NCBI GenBank assembly: GCA_035547755.1
Contig: DASZUG010000055.1
Location: forward strand, 1-64,000
Length of the DNA stretch: 64,000 nucleotides
Direction: 5' to 3'
Source: Mesorhizobium_L sp035547755
GTDB lineage: Bacteria; Pseudomonadota; Alphaproteobacteria; Rhizobiales; Rhizobiaceae
The translations under genes and the position numbers were made by a program. Within the stretch, counting starts at the first letter, position 1. Each line of letters opens with the position of its first letter. The notes beneath the pieces were generated by a model, which was given only the letters and a program-made list of their open reading frames with translations, was not told the DNA's origin and did no database searches. Of the stretch, positions 45,673-54,727 are shown in pieces.

Positions 45673-46992
45673 ATGAGCATTAACAGACGTGACCTTATCC
45701 GGACGACCGCCGGGCTTGCGGTGGGCGCCGCGAGCGCCGGTCTTATCGGAGCTTCAGCGGCCAGAGCCGAGGACTCCTTCGATATCAAGCCGGAAAAGGG
45801 CGCATCGCTGCGCGTCACCCGCTGGTCGCCTTTCGTCAGCGGCGACGAAAAGCAATGGCTGGCGAATACGCAGCAATTCACCAAGGACACCGGCATCGAG
45901 GTCAGGATCGACAAGGAAAGCTGGGAAGACATCCGCCCCAAAGCAGCGGTGGCGGCGAATGTCGGTTCGGGACCGGACATCATGTGGGTCTGGTTCGACG
46001 ACCCGCAGCAATATCCCGACAAACTGCTCGACGTCACCGATCTCGCCAACTATCTCGGCAACAAATATGGCGGCTGGTATGACGGCCCGAAGGCCTATGC
46101 GACCAATGATGGCAAATTCGTCGGGCTGCCGATCGCGACAATCGGCAACGCCATTGTTTACCGCAAGAGCATCGTCGAGAAGGCCGGCTTCAGTGAGTTC
46201 CCGAAGGATACGGACGGGTTCCTGAAGCTCTGCCAGGCATTGAAGTCCAAGGGGCTCACGCCCGCCGGCTTCACCCATGGTCACGGCGTGGGCGACGGCA
46301 ACAACTACGCACATTGGCTTCTGTGGAGCCATGGCGGCGCCATGGTGGACGAGAAATCCAATGTCACCATCGACAGCCCGGAGAGCATCGAGGCGATCAA
46401 ATATGCGGCCGAACTCTACAAGACCTTCATTCCGGGCACGGAAAGCTGGCTCGACGTCAACAACAACCGCGCCTTCCTCGCCGGCAAGGTTTCGGTGATC
46501 GCCAACGGTGTCTCCGTTTATTATTCGGCGGCCAGCGATCCGAAGCTCAAGGCCATCGCCGATGATATCGGCACGACCAATCTGCCTGTCGGCAAGAGCG
46601 GCAAGGATGTCGAACTGCATCAGGTGACGAGCGCGGTGATCTTCAAATACACGAAGTATCCAAACGCGGCGAAGCTCTACCTGAAATACATGTTCGAAAA
46701 GCCGCAAATGTCGAAATGGATCGAATCCTCGAGCGCCTATTGCTGCCAGACGCTGAAGGCCTATGCCGACAATCCGATCTGGACGGCCAATCCGGTCTTC
46801 GCGCCCTATGCGAAGGCGTCGGAAACGCTGAGGACGAACGGCTATGCCGGACCGCTCGGACCGGCGTCAGCGGGCGTCATGGCCGATTACGTGCTCGTCG
46901 ACATGTTCGCCGAGGCCGTGACCGGGCAGCAATCGCCGAAGCAGGCGGCCGCGCGCGCCGCCGAGCGCGCCAAGCGCTATTACAAGAGCTGA
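45673..46992 (+). CDS. ABC transporter substrate-binding protein (CUT1 family, Tat signal)
   Basis: A 439-residue periplasmic binding protein from ATG 45673 after AGGGAGAGAG. The leader SINRRDLIRTTAGLAVGAASAG with cleavage after ARA (about residue 32) has a twin-arginine pattern (RRDLI), so export may be folded through Tat. The mature part is a family 1 extracellular solute-binding protein (GPDIMWVWFDD, NKYGGWYDG, WLLWSHGGAMVDE). The ligand is unknown; the linked dehydrogenase suggests a hydroxy-acid or sugar acid rather than a simple sugar. Followed by a hairpin at 47033 and the permease genes. Confidence 0.92.
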   Translation: MSINRRDLIRTTAGLAVGAASAGLIGASAARAEDSFDIKPEKGASLRVTRWSPFVSGDEKQWLANTQQFTKDTGIEVRIDKESWEDIRPKAAVAANVGSGPDIMWVWFDDPQQYPDKLLDVTDLANYLGNKYGGWYDGPKAYATNDGKFVGLPIATIGNAIVYRKSIVEKAGFSEFPKDTDGFLKLCQALKSKGLTPAGFTHGHGVGDGNNYAHWLLWSHGGAMVDEKSNVTIDSPESIEAIKYAAELYKTFIPGTESWLDVNNNRAFLAGKVSVIANGVSVYYSAASDPKLKAIADDIGTTNLPVGKSGKDVELHQVTSAVIFKYTKYPNAAKLYLKYMFEKPQMSKWIESSSAYCCQTLKAYADNPIWTANPVFAPYAKASETLRTNGYAGPLGPASAGVMADYVLVDMFAEAVTGQQSPKQAAARAAERAKRYYKS

Positions 46993-47032
46993 TGTGAAGC
47001 GGTCGGAGTGGTTTCCGGCCGGCGAATCAGGG

Positions 47033-47051
47033 GGCCCGGCTAAGCCGGGCC
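47033..47051 (+). repeat. Intercistronic hairpin
   Basis: GGCCCGGC-TAA-GCCGGGCC, a perfect 8-bp stem with a three-base loop, lies between the binding protein gene and the first permease gene, without a T-tract. Such hairpins in ABC operons often stabilise the upstream mRNA and keep binding protein in excess. Confidence 0.6.
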
Positions 47052-47110
47052 TTCCACACCGAAGCGAGCGGCGGGAACAGATTGCGGCTGCGACAATACG
47101 GGAAGACTTC

Positions 47111-48058
47111 ATGAGCCAAACAGCACAGCTCGTCCTCAGACGTGCTCCTCGGCGAGGCGGATTTTCGAGGTTCATCGAAAACAGAAACGTCCTCGGGCTT
47201 ATCTTCCTGCTGCCGGCAGCTGCCTTCCTGCTGATCTTCCTCACCTATCCGCTGGGTCTCGGCGTCTGGCTCGGCTTTACCGATACGCAAATCGGGCGGG
47301 CGGGAAGCTTTGTCGGCCTCGACAATTATCGTTACCTCATCGGCGACAATGTCTTCCGCCTCGTGGTGTTCAACACGATCCTCTACACCGTCGTGGCGTC
47401 CGTCATAAAGTTCGCGCTCGGCCTATGGCTGGCGCTCATCCTCAATGAAAAGCTCCCGTTCAAAGCGTTTTTCCGAGCTATCATCCTGCTGCCCTGGGTC
47501 GTGCCGACCGTGCTTTCGGCGATCGCCTTCTGGTGGATTTACGACGCGCAGTTCTCGATCATCTCCTATTCGCTCATCCATCTCGGGCTGATCGACCACC
47601 CGATCAATTTCCTCGGCGATCCGACGCTGGCGCGTGGCTCGGTGATCGCGGCCAATATCTGGCGCGGAATTCCCTTCGTCGCGATCACGCTGCTTGCCGG
47701 TTTGCAGACGATTTCGCCGTCGCTCTACGAGGCTGCGACGCTCGATGGAGCGAATGGCTGGCAACGCTTCCGTCATGTGACGCTGCCGATGCTGACGCCG
47801 ATCATCGCGGTCGTGATGACATTCTCGGTGATCTTCACCTTTACGGATTTCCAGCTGATCTATGTCCTGACTCGCGGCGGCCCGGTCAACGCAACGCACC
47901 TTCTGGCGACATTGTCGTTCCAGAGGGCTATTCCCGGCGGCCATCTCGGCGAGGGCGCGGCGATCGCCATCTCGATGATCCCGTTCCTGCTGGCGGCGAT
48001 CATGTTCAGCTATTTCGGCATGCAGAGACGACGCTGGCAGCAGGGAGGGCGCGACTGA
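47111..48058 (+). CDS. ABC transporter permease (MalF/UgpA-like)
   Basis: A 315-residue membrane protein with six predicted helices and the EAA loop YEAATLDGANGWQRFRHVTLPML that contacts the ATPase. It pairs with the next gene as the two-permease channel of a CUT1 importer. ATG 47111 (MSQTAQLVLRRAPRR) is the likely start; the in-frame extension to 46994 would read through the intercistronic hairpin. Its stop overlaps the next start (TGATG). Confidence 0.92.
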   Translation: MSQTAQLVLRRAPRRGGFSRFIENRNVLGLIFLLPAAAFLLIFLTYPLGLGVWLGFTDTQIGRAGSFVGLDNYRYLIGDNVFRLVVFNTILYTVVASVIKFALGLWLALILNEKLPFKAFFRAIILLPWVVPTVLSAIAFWWIYDAQFSIISYSLIHLGLIDHPINFLGDPTLARGSVIAANIWRGIPFVAITLLAGLQTISPSLYEAATLDGANGWQRFRHVTLPMLTPIIAVVMTFSVIFTFTDFQLIYVLTRGGPVNATHLLATLSFQRAIPGGHLGEGAAIAISMIPFLLAAIMFSYFGMQRRRWQQGGRD

Positions 48059-48957
48059 TGGCACAGACGACGACATCAGCCGTGGTTGCCGTGCGGGGCG
48101 ACGAAGGCGGCATGGACTATCTGACGAAACTGCCGCGTCGCGTCGTGACGATCTATCTGCCGCTCGCGGTCTTCCTGTTCGTGCTCTTGTTCCCGTTCTA
48201 CTGGATGACGATCACGGCCATAAAGCCGAACCACGAATTGACGGATTATCAGCATTTCAGCCCGTTCTGGGTGGTGCATCCGACGCTCGAACACATCAAA
48301 TACCTGCTCTTCGACACCGATTATCCGGCCTGGCTCTGGAACACGATGCTCGTCACCGTCGGCTCGACGGTTATCTCCGTCATCGTCTCCGTGCTCGCGG
48401 CCTATTCGATCGAAAGGCTGCGGTTCAGCGGTTCGCGCACGGTCGGCCTCGTCATCTTCCTCGCCTATCTCGTGCCGCCGTCGATCCTGTTCATCCCGCT
48501 GGCCCTGATGGTCTTCAAGCTCGGACTCTATGACAGCGAATGGGCGCTGATCCTCACCTATCCGACCTTTCTCATCCCGTTCTGCACCTGGCTTTTGATG
48601 GGCTATTTCCGCACTATCCCCTTTGAACTGGAGGAGTGTGCGCTGATGGACGGGGCAAACCGCTGGCAGATCCTCGCCAAGGTGATCCTGCCGCTTTCCG
48701 TGCCGGGGCTGATCTCGGCCGGCATCTTCGCCTTCACGCTCTCCTGGAACGAGTTCATCTATGCCCTGACTTTCATCCAGTCCTCGGAGAACAAGACCGT
48801 GCCGGTCGGCGTGCTGACGGAACTGGTCAGGAGCGACGTCTATGAATGGGGATCGTTGATGGCGGGCGCGCTTTTCGGCTCGCTGCCGGTCGTGATCCTC
48901 TATTCGTTCTTCGTCGATTATTACGTTTCGTCGATGACCGGGGCGGTCAAGGAATAG
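48058..48957 (+). CDS. ABC transporter permease (MalG/UgpE-like)
   Basis: A 299-residue membrane protein with six helices and the EAA loop ELEECALMDGANRWQILAKVILPLSVP. N-terminal residues 1-35 are cytoplasmic, then VVTIYLPLAVFLFVLLFPFYWMTITAIK. Overlaps the preceding permease gene by one base. It completes the importer ATPase-SBP-permease-permease set and is followed 15 bp later by the dehydrogenase gene, which shares the operon. Confidence 0.92.
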   Translation: MAQTTTSAVVAVRGDEGGMDYLTKLPRRVVTIYLPLAVFLFVLLFPFYWMTITAIKPNHELTDYQHFSPFWVVHPTLEHIKYLLFDTDYPAWLWNTMLVTVGSTVISVIVSVLAAYSIERLRFSGSRTVGLVIFLAYLVPPSILFIPLALMVFKLGLYDSEWALILTYPTFLIPFCTWLLMGYFRTIPFELEECALMDGANRWQILAKVILPLSVPGLISAGIFAFTLSWNEFIYALTFIQSSENKTVPVGVLTELVRSDVYEWGSLMAGALFGSLPVVILYSFFVDYYVSSMTGAVKE

Positions 48958-48971
48958 GGTAGGCATTCTCG

Positions 48972-50048
48972 ATGAGAAATTATCGCATCGCGGCGATTCC
49001 CGGCGACGGGATCGGCAAGGAGGTCGTTGCGGCGGGACTGGAAGTGCTCGAAGCCTCCGCGGCGCGCGACGGCGGCTTTTCCGTCGAGGTCGAGCCCTTC
49101 GATTGGGGCTCGGAACGCTACAAGCGCGAGGGCGCTTTCCTGCCGGAAGATGGTGTGGAGCGGCTTAGAGCCTTCGACGCGATCCTCTTCGGCGCCGTCG
49201 GGGCGCCCGACGTTCCCGACCACGTGACGCTATGGGGCTTGCGGCTCGCCATCTGCCAGACGCTCGATCAATATGCCAACGCCCGGCCGACGCGTATCCT
49301 GCCGGGCATAACAAGCCCGCTTCGGAACGCCGGTGCGGATAGCCTCGACTGGGTGATCGTGCGCGAGAATTCCGAAGGCGAATATGCGGGGCAGGGCGGC
49401 CGTACGCATCGCGGGCTGCCGGAGGAGGTCGCGACCGATGTCGCGATCCACACCCGCGCGGGCATCACGCGCATCATGCGCTTTGCCTTCGGCCTGGCAT
49501 GCTCGCGCCCGCGCAAGCTCCTGACGGTTGTCACCAAATCGAATGCGCAGCGCCATGGCATGGTGCTCTGGGACGAGATCGCAAAGGAAGTGGCCAACGA
49601 ATTTCCTGATGTCACCTGGGACAAGATGCTGGTCGATGCGATGACGGTGCGCATGGTGATGAACCCCCGCTCACTCGATACGATCGTGGCGACCAACCTT
49701 CATGCCGACATCCTGTCCGATCTTGCGGCCGCGCTTGCCGGGTCGATCGGCATCGCGCCGACAGCGAACCTCAATCCCGAACGCAAGACGCCCTCCATGT
49801 TCGAGCCGATCCACGGCTCGGCTTTCGATATTACTGGCAAGGGGATCGCGAATCCGATCGGCACGTTCTGGAGCGCGGTGATGATGTTCGATCATCTCGG
49901 CGAGAAGGATGCCGCCGCAAGGCTGATGGCCGCGGTCGAGCGCGTGACGGCCGATCCGGCGCTGCATACGCCCGATCTCGGCGGCAAAGCGACGACGCGC
50001 GACGTTACCGATGCCGTGCTCGCGGCCATACACGGCCAGAACGCCTGA
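48972..50048 (+). CDS. ttuC: Tartrate/D-malate dehydrogenase-like beta-decarboxylating enzyme
   Basis: A 358-residue NAD-dependent enzyme of the isocitrate/isopropylmalate dehydrogenase superfamily, close to TtuC (tartrate dehydrogenase) and DmlA (D-malate dehydrogenase): IPGDGIGKEV at the N-terminus, PLRNAGADSLDWVIVRENSEGEYAGQGG, the Lys of VVTKSNAQRHGMVLWDE, metal-binding Asp in HADILSDLAAAL, and SMFEPIHGSAFDITGKG. These enzymes oxidise a 2-hydroxy-dicarboxylate, often with decarboxylation. Which one is unclear. Its place after the permease gene shows it works on the transported compound or a product of it. Confidence 0.85.
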   Translation: MRNYRIAAIPGDGIGKEVVAAGLEVLEASAARDGGFSVEVEPFDWGSERYKREGAFLPEDGVERLRAFDAILFGAVGAPDVPDHVTLWGLRLAICQTLDQYANARPTRILPGITSPLRNAGADSLDWVIVRENSEGEYAGQGGRTHRGLPEEVATDVAIHTRAGITRIMRFAFGLACSRPRKLLTVVTKSNAQRHGMVLWDEIAKEVANEFPDVTWDKMLVDAMTVRMVMNPRSLDTIVATNLHADILSDLAAALAGSIGIAPTANLNPERKTPSMFEPIHGSAFDITGKGIANPIGTFWSAVMMFDHLGEKDAAARLMAAVERVTADPALHTPDLGGKATTRDVTDAVLAAIHGQNA

Positions 50049-50070
50049 AGGGAAGGAATTCTTCGCTCCG

Positions 50071-51177
50071 TTATGAGGGGAGCGGCAGGCCGCGAAGGCT
50101 TGCCATCAGCAGCGCCAGTCCGAACAGAATGACGAGTAGTGCGCCGCCGATCTCGAAGGCGGAAGTGATGTAGCCGCCGAGTTGGCCACCTCCGGAAATC
50201 CGCACCGCAATGTTCTTGGCCGTTACGGCAAGTGTGGCGAGGATCGAGACGGTGATCGCCGTGCCAAGAGCCATCGCGAGGACAGAGGCGACGCCGCCGG
50301 CATAGATGCCGTTCAGGAAGGCGAAGGTCAATACGATCAGAGCGCCTGAACAGGGTCTTAAGCCCACAGCGGTCACGGCCGTCCATGCTGTTCGCCAGTC
50401 GAAGGTTTCACCGCCGAGAAGCGCTGGATCTGGCGCATGGCTGTGGCCGCAAATGTCGCAAACCTCGCCCTCGGCATGGCTGTGCGCGTGACGGTGGTCA
50501 TTTTCGCCGACGTGGCCGTGATCATGATGGTGATCTGCGGCATGACCATGCCCCCCATGCGTGTGCGCGGCGTCGTGCACATGGGCGGCAGAGAGGCTTG
50601 CTGTAGCGGGTATTTTCCCTCTGCGATTTCGCCACAGCGTGGCGAGTTTGCGCCAGAGCAACCATAGGCCGAAGCCGACCACCATGGCGTAACTGACGAT
50701 CTCCACTGCCCAGGTCGTATCGGTTACGGACCATGACGTGCCACGCAAAACGAGGAATGCCAGCATTATAAGGACGATAGCGGTGATCGCCTGGATCGCC
50801 GCCGAGAGGAAAGAGAGAACGACGCCGCGTCTGAGCGCGATCTCATTGGCGAGCATATAGGACGAGATAACCGCCTTTCCGTGTCCCGGGCCGGCGGCAT
50901 GGAAAACGCCGTAGATAAAGGAGATGCCGATCAGCCACCAGGCCTCGCCCGGATCGTGACGCATCGTTTCAAGCACCTTGGTGAGCGACCGGTAGAATTC
51001 CTGCTGATGGACATTGATCCATTGCATGAAGATAGGAAACGGGCCGGCGGGTGTGATCATCGGCTCCGCCGCTCCGATGCCGAGCGAACTTTGCGCATGT
51101 GCTTGAGCCGACAATGCGGCCGATGCTGCGGCGCCGATCGCCAAGCCGAGAATGCTTTTCGCCGCGGTCCCCCTCAT
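50071..51177 (-). CDS. NicO family nickel/cobalt transporter
   Basis: A 368-residue inner membrane transporter (HoxN/RcnA/NicO type). The start ATG 51177 follows AAGGA; a longer frame from 51195 overlaps the upstream gene. After an N-terminal signal-like segment come membrane helices, the motif ISFIYGVFHAAGPGHGKAV, a cytoplasmic His-rich loop of about 60 residues with about half histidine/aspartate, a CDICGHSH pair of cysteines, and GLRPCSGALIVL. It moves Ni2+ or Co2+; direction is not decided by sequence. It is cotranscribed with the DUF1007 gene, as in many alphaproteobacteria, and convergent to the dehydrogenase gene. Confidence 0.88.
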   Translation of the reverse strand: MRGTAAKSILGLAIGAAASAALSAQAHAQSSLGIGAAEPMITPAGPFPIFMQWINVHQQEFYRSLTKVLETMRHDPGEAWWLIGISFIYGVFHAAGPGHGKAVISSYMLANEIALRRGVVLSFLSAAIQAITAIVLIMLAFLVLRGTSWSVTDTTWAVEIVSYAMVVGFGLWLLWRKLATLWRNRRGKIPATASLSAAHVHDAAHTHGGHGHAADHHHDHGHVGENDHRHAHSHAEGEVCDICGHSHAPDPALLGGETFDWRTAWTAVTAVGLRPCSGALIVLTFAFLNGIYAGGVASVLAMALGTAITVSILATLAVTAKNIAVRISGGGQLGGYITSAFEIGGALLVILFGLALLMASLRGLPLPS

Positions 51178-51182
51178 GGGCT

Positions 51183-51884
51183 TCAATCCTTGCATTCCAG
51201 TTGCAGCTTGGTCGCGAAAATCTGGCTGAGATTGGTCGGGTCGGCGAAGAAGGAGTCCGTCAGCGACGAACGATTTTGCGCAATCGCCGTGTCGGGATCG
51301 GGCCGGATAACGCGTCTGGTGCAGTCCGACGGCAGATTCTTCACCTGCATATCCTCGTCCTTGAGGAAATCGATCGCCGTATAGAAGGTGGGGTCATAGA
51401 TACCGAAATCCGTCCTGCCAGCCACCAACCGGAGCGGCGTCTTCGGATGTGTTTCGAAAAAAACGATCAGTTGCCCGTCCTTGAAGCTCGCCATCAGCTT
51501 GGCAGGGGCCTGCATCGGGACGTCCTTGCCATTCTGCTTCACGACTTGGAAATAATTATAGTCGGCGAGCGAATCGTGGATCGTCTTGGCGACGGTTTCC
51601 AATTCGGAATTCTCCAACTTCAGATCCTTGTTCTTGTCGAATTCGAGAAGGACCGTCGAAGAAAAGACCTCGTCGAAGCGCCAGACATGGTGCAGCGCCC
51701 GGACGGTTCGATCCGGACCGATGACGAGTTCGAGCCTCGCTTCGGCAAAGACATGCGGATGGGCCGATGCTGGCGCCATTGCGAAAAGCGAGATGAGGCA
51801 AGACGCCAGGAAGACTCCCGATTTCGCGAGGCTTCTCACAGCGATCCGCAGTGCCGTTCGATGAAGCGTTTGCAACAATCCCAT
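51183..51884 (-). CDS. DUF1007 periplasmic protein (metal-uptake partner)
   Basis: A 233-residue exported protein from ATG 51884 (an ATG at 51893 adds three residues). A signal peptide ends at ASA and the mature N-terminus begins with HPHVFAEARLELVI, whose HPH residues look like a metal site. DUF1007 proteins are almost always encoded beside NicO-type nickel/cobalt transporters and are thought to be periplasmic partners. The downstream transporter gene begins 5 bp after this one's stop. No riboswitch or clear metal-regulator box was found upstream by eye. Confidence 0.86.
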   Translation of the reverse strand: MGLLQTLHRTALRIAVRSLAKSGVFLASCLISLFAMAPASAHPHVFAEARLELVIGPDRTVRALHHVWRFDEVFSSTVLLEFDKNKDLKLENSELETVAKTIHDSLADYNYFQVVKQNGKDVPMQAPAKLMASFKDGQLIVFFETHPKTPLRLVAGRTDFGIYDPTFYTAIDFLKDEDMQVKNLPSDCTRRVIRPDPDTAIAQNRSSLTDSFFADPTNLSQIFATKLQLECKD

Positions 51885-52025
51885 GCAGGCCAACTCTGTC
51901 GGAAGCGTCGTTGCAAGTGCCCGAATCAGCTTGTCGATATGGCGGGACCGCCCAGACTTCCTCAGGTGGAAAGCAGGCAGAAATGGGACTTCACCCTATC
52001 GAGGCGTATTATTGATGTTCCCGCT

Positions 52026-52976
52026 TCATGGGACAGATGCGTCGGTCTTGATCACACGCGCCGGCGCGGCTCGCCTTTCCGGATCGCACCTTTTGAACCA
52101 TTGCGCCAGGTAATCAACCAGGACCCTGACCTTGGCGGGCAGGTAGCGCCTGTGCGGATAAACAGCGAAAATGCCGCTGCCTTCTGTGCAGATATGCTCG
52201 TCAAGAACCGTCACTAACCGGCCGCTTTCAATCTCTTCGGCGGCGATGAAGTCTGGCAGCATGGCATAGCCGAGGCCGGCGAGCGCCGCCGTTTTGGCGG
52301 TGAGCGGGCTGTTGACCTCGATCGGTCCCGAAACCGGAACGCTCAGGGTTCCGCCATTCTCCCCAATGAACGGCCAGTTCGACAGCCAGCGCCCATTGGT
52401 ATCGACGATACAGGGGAGATGCGCCATATCCTGCGGCTTCAGAGGGCGGCCCCTTTTCGCGATCAGTTCCGGCGATGCACAGAGCCTGACGGAGAACGGC
52501 GCAAGCTTCCTGGCGATGAGAGAAGAGTTTTCGAGCCGGGTGATGCGGATGGCGAGATCGAACCCTTCCTCGACCAGATCAACGAAACGATCATCGAGAT
52601 GAATATCGAGCGTGATGTCGGGATAGGCTTTGGCAAAGTCGATGAGCGATTGCCCGATCTCGACATCGGCGAAAGTACGTGGCGCCGAAAGCTTGATCCT
52701 GCCGCGTACGTCCCTGGCGGATTCACGCACGCTGTCAGCGAGACTGTCGATCTCCCTGATAATCTCGGAGGCGCGGGCGAAATAGGTGTGGCCCGCCTCC
52801 GTGAGGGAGAACTGACGTGTCGTGCGGTTGAGAAGCAGCGCGCCGAGTTCGTCCTCCAACTCACGCACATATTTGGACAGGAGCGCCTTGGAACGGCCGA
52901 TCTTGCGGGCGGCCGCGGAGAAACCTTCGGCCTCGACCACGTCGATGAAGGCGCGCATGCGGGTGAGCGTGTCCAT
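52026..52976 (-). CDS. LysR family transcriptional regulator
   Basis: A 316-residue regulator. The N-terminal winged helix (MDTLTRMRAFIDVVEAEGFSAAARKIGRSKALLSKYVRELEDELG) is followed by a periplasmic-binding-protein-like effector domain of the DsdC/CrgA type (RIKLSAPRTFADVEIGQSLIDFA, CASPELIAKRGRP). It starts 8 bp after the amidase gene on the same strand, so it is probably the distal gene of that transcript rather than a divergent regulator. Targets unknown. Confidence 0.9.
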   Translation of the reverse strand: MDTLTRMRAFIDVVEAEGFSAAARKIGRSKALLSKYVRELEDELGALLLNRTTRQFSLTEAGHTYFARASEIIREIDSLADSVRESARDVRGRIKLSAPRTFADVEIGQSLIDFAKAYPDITLDIHLDDRFVDLVEEGFDLAIRITRLENSSLIARKLAPFSVRLCASPELIAKRGRPLKPQDMAHLPCIVDTNGRWLSNWPFIGENGGTLSVPVSGPIEVNSPLTAKTAALAGLGYAMLPDFIAAEEIESGRLVTVLDEHICTEGSGIFAVYPHRRYLPAKVRVLVDYLAQWFKRCDPERRAAPARVIKTDASVP

Positions 52977-52984
52977 TGCGCGTT

Positions 52985-54172
52985 TCAGTTCCGCCCGAGA
53001 ATGTCGCCGGCGAGTTGGATGAGTTGACGGTCGCTGCCCTTCGGCCCGAGGAGCGAAATGCCGAACGGCGCGCCGGACACCTTGTCGAGCGGCAGCGTTA
53101 TTTGCGGAAAACCTGTGAGGCTTGACAGGCAGAGGAGACGCATGGCGCGCTCGCGATAAGCCTGCATGCCGTCAAAGGAATCGGATTTGAGCGGGGCCGC
53201 TCCTGGCACGGTGGGGAGGACCAGCACACCGTCGTCGCCAAGGAGGTCCGCGAGTTCGGCTCGGAATGCCTCGCGACGGACGCGCTCGCGCAGTACCGTC
53301 TCCTCATCGATGGCGGAGCCGAATTCGAACCGTTCCTTGACGCCGGGTCCGAGGTGGCGGTCCTTCGCGGAGATCCAATCGCCATGGCATTGCCATGCTT
53401 CGAAACCCTGGATCTTGCGGAAGGACCAGTAGAGGTCATCGATATCCTGGGAGAAAGACTGGAGAATAGAAGGCAACCCGAAGAAGGTCGAAAGCGTCGC
53501 AGCCGCCGCCCTGTAGACAGCCTCTTCCTCCCGCCCCAGCACGAGGCCGTCGAGGATTTCGATCCTCACCATGCGCTGAATACGTCCTTTGTGGCTGTCC
53601 TCGCCGAGGAGAATATCGCCGACCCTGGTGTAAAGCGCGATGTCGCTTGCGAACCAGCCGAACGTGTCGAGGGAAGGGGCGAGCGGCATGGTGTGATCGA
53701 GCGGAATACGGCCATGCGTTGTCCTCAGCCCGACCAAGCCGCAGAAACTTGCCGGCGCGCGGACCGAACCGCCCGTATCCGACGCGGTGGCAAGCGGCAC
53801 GAGGCCGCCGACAACAGCGGCGGCCGAACCGGAGGAGGAGCCGCCGCAGACGCGTTCGGGCGCCGCGGAATTGACCGGGGAGGGGAAGTGCGCATTCACC
53901 CCCATCAGCGAGAAGGCGAGTTCCTCGGTCTGGGTCTTGCCGGCGAATCGCGCACCCGAATCAAAAAAGGCCTGTACGGCCGAAGCCGTGGCAAGAGCGG
54001 GTTTGGCCTCCTCAAACCTGTCAGGATTGCCGCAGCCGGTCGGATAGCCGGCAACGTCGAAGATATCCTTCACGCCGAGATCGAGACTGGCGAGAGAGCC
54101 AGTTTTTGCATGAGGAACAAAGGCTTCCGGGAGATCGAGGAAAGCGTTGAGCGGATCGCGTGTCGAAAGCAT
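52985..54172 (-). CDS. Amidase signature family hydrolase
   Basis: A 395-residue cytoplasmic amidase with a complete Ser-cisSer-Lys triad: Lys35 in GVKDIFDVAGYPTG, the cis-Ser in CGGSSSGSAAAVV (near 113) and nucleophile Ser136 in SDTGGSVRAPASF. It is shorter than GatA and lacks the GatB/C context, so it is a catabolic amidase; it resembles AtzF/indoleacetamide-hydrolase-like proteins. The amide substrate cannot be read. It is divergent from the ornithine decarboxylase leader and is followed by a LysR gene. Confidence 0.88.
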   Translation of the reverse strand: MLSTRDPLNAFLDLPEAFVPHAKTGSLASLDLGVKDIFDVAGYPTGCGNPDRFEEAKPALATASAVQAFFDSGARFAGKTQTEELAFSLMGVNAHFPSPVNSAAPERVCGGSSSGSAAAVVGGLVPLATASDTGGSVRAPASFCGLVGLRTTHGRIPLDHTMPLAPSLDTFGWFASDIALYTRVGDILLGEDSHKGRIQRMVRIEILDGLVLGREEEAVYRAAAATLSTFFGLPSILQSFSQDIDDLYWSFRKIQGFEAWQCHGDWISAKDRHLGPGVKERFEFGSAIDEETVLRERVRREAFRAELADLLGDDGVLVLPTVPGAAPLKSDSFDGMQAYRERAMRLLCLSSLTGFPQITLPLDKVSGAPFGISLLGPKGSDRQLIQLAGDILGRN

Positions 54173-54247
54173 CGTCCAAACCCCCGATATGGTTCCTGTC
54201 TCTATCGGTCACAGGCGTGATTTTTTCAACCCGGCCGTCATTTTTCA

Positions 54248-54276
54248 TTGAATGGTCATCAATTTCCACTTATATC
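54248..54276 (+). promoter_or_regulatory. Promoter for the speF leader and decarboxylase gene
   Basis: TTGAAT (54248-54253) and TATATC (54271-54276) at the ideal 17-bp spacing, upstream of the structured leader, giving a start site near 54283. The best promoter I can read in the window. Confidence 0.7.
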
Positions 54277-54282
54277 CCGGTC

Positions 54283-54727
54283 GCCCAAAGTCGCACGTGC
54301 CTGTGGGCGTCCCCCGACCCTCGAAATGGCGAGGAAATCGGGACGGTACCCGGGACCTAACGAGCCCGGTCGGTCAAGCGGCCAACCGCCTGAACCGAGG
54401 ACGCCTTGAAGCAACGACGGTGCGGGCCTTTCTGGTGTCTGCCGGTCGTCCATAGACCGGGGTTACTGAAGAGGCACACCTTCATTGCCGGCAGTGCGGA
54501 TCGGTTCTCCCAATCCAAAGCTGAGGCAGACAAAGCGAGCAGTCGCCCGAGGGCGGTCGCTCATCGCCGCGTGATACACGCATCATGGTTCCGGGGTCTC
54601 CACCGGCTGGCGCCATGACGCTTTGCATCACGTCCTTTGTCCAAAGCGGAACCCGTGGCAGGGCGCCCGGAACCCGCAGCAGCTTGACGCGGTTCCCGCA
54701 AGGAGACCGCTTGATGGAGAGAGACCG
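54283..54727 (+). ncRNA. speF-type structured leader RNA of ornithine decarboxylase gene
   Basis: The roughly 445-base untranslated region before an ornithine decarboxylase gene, in the place and size of the alphaproteobacterial speF motif. Visible stems: CCCGA/TCGGG with inner CCTCG-aaatgg-CGAGG (54313-54342), CCGGTC/GACCGG (54442-54447, 54455-54460), CGCCC-ga-GGGCG (54544-54555) and GCGGT/ACCGC (54689-54710) holding AGGAG in its loop 18 bases before the gene's own GGAG. It likely regulates in response to polyamine or related signal; the ligand is not known to me. Identification rests on context and structure, not on a covariance search. Confidence 0.78.
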
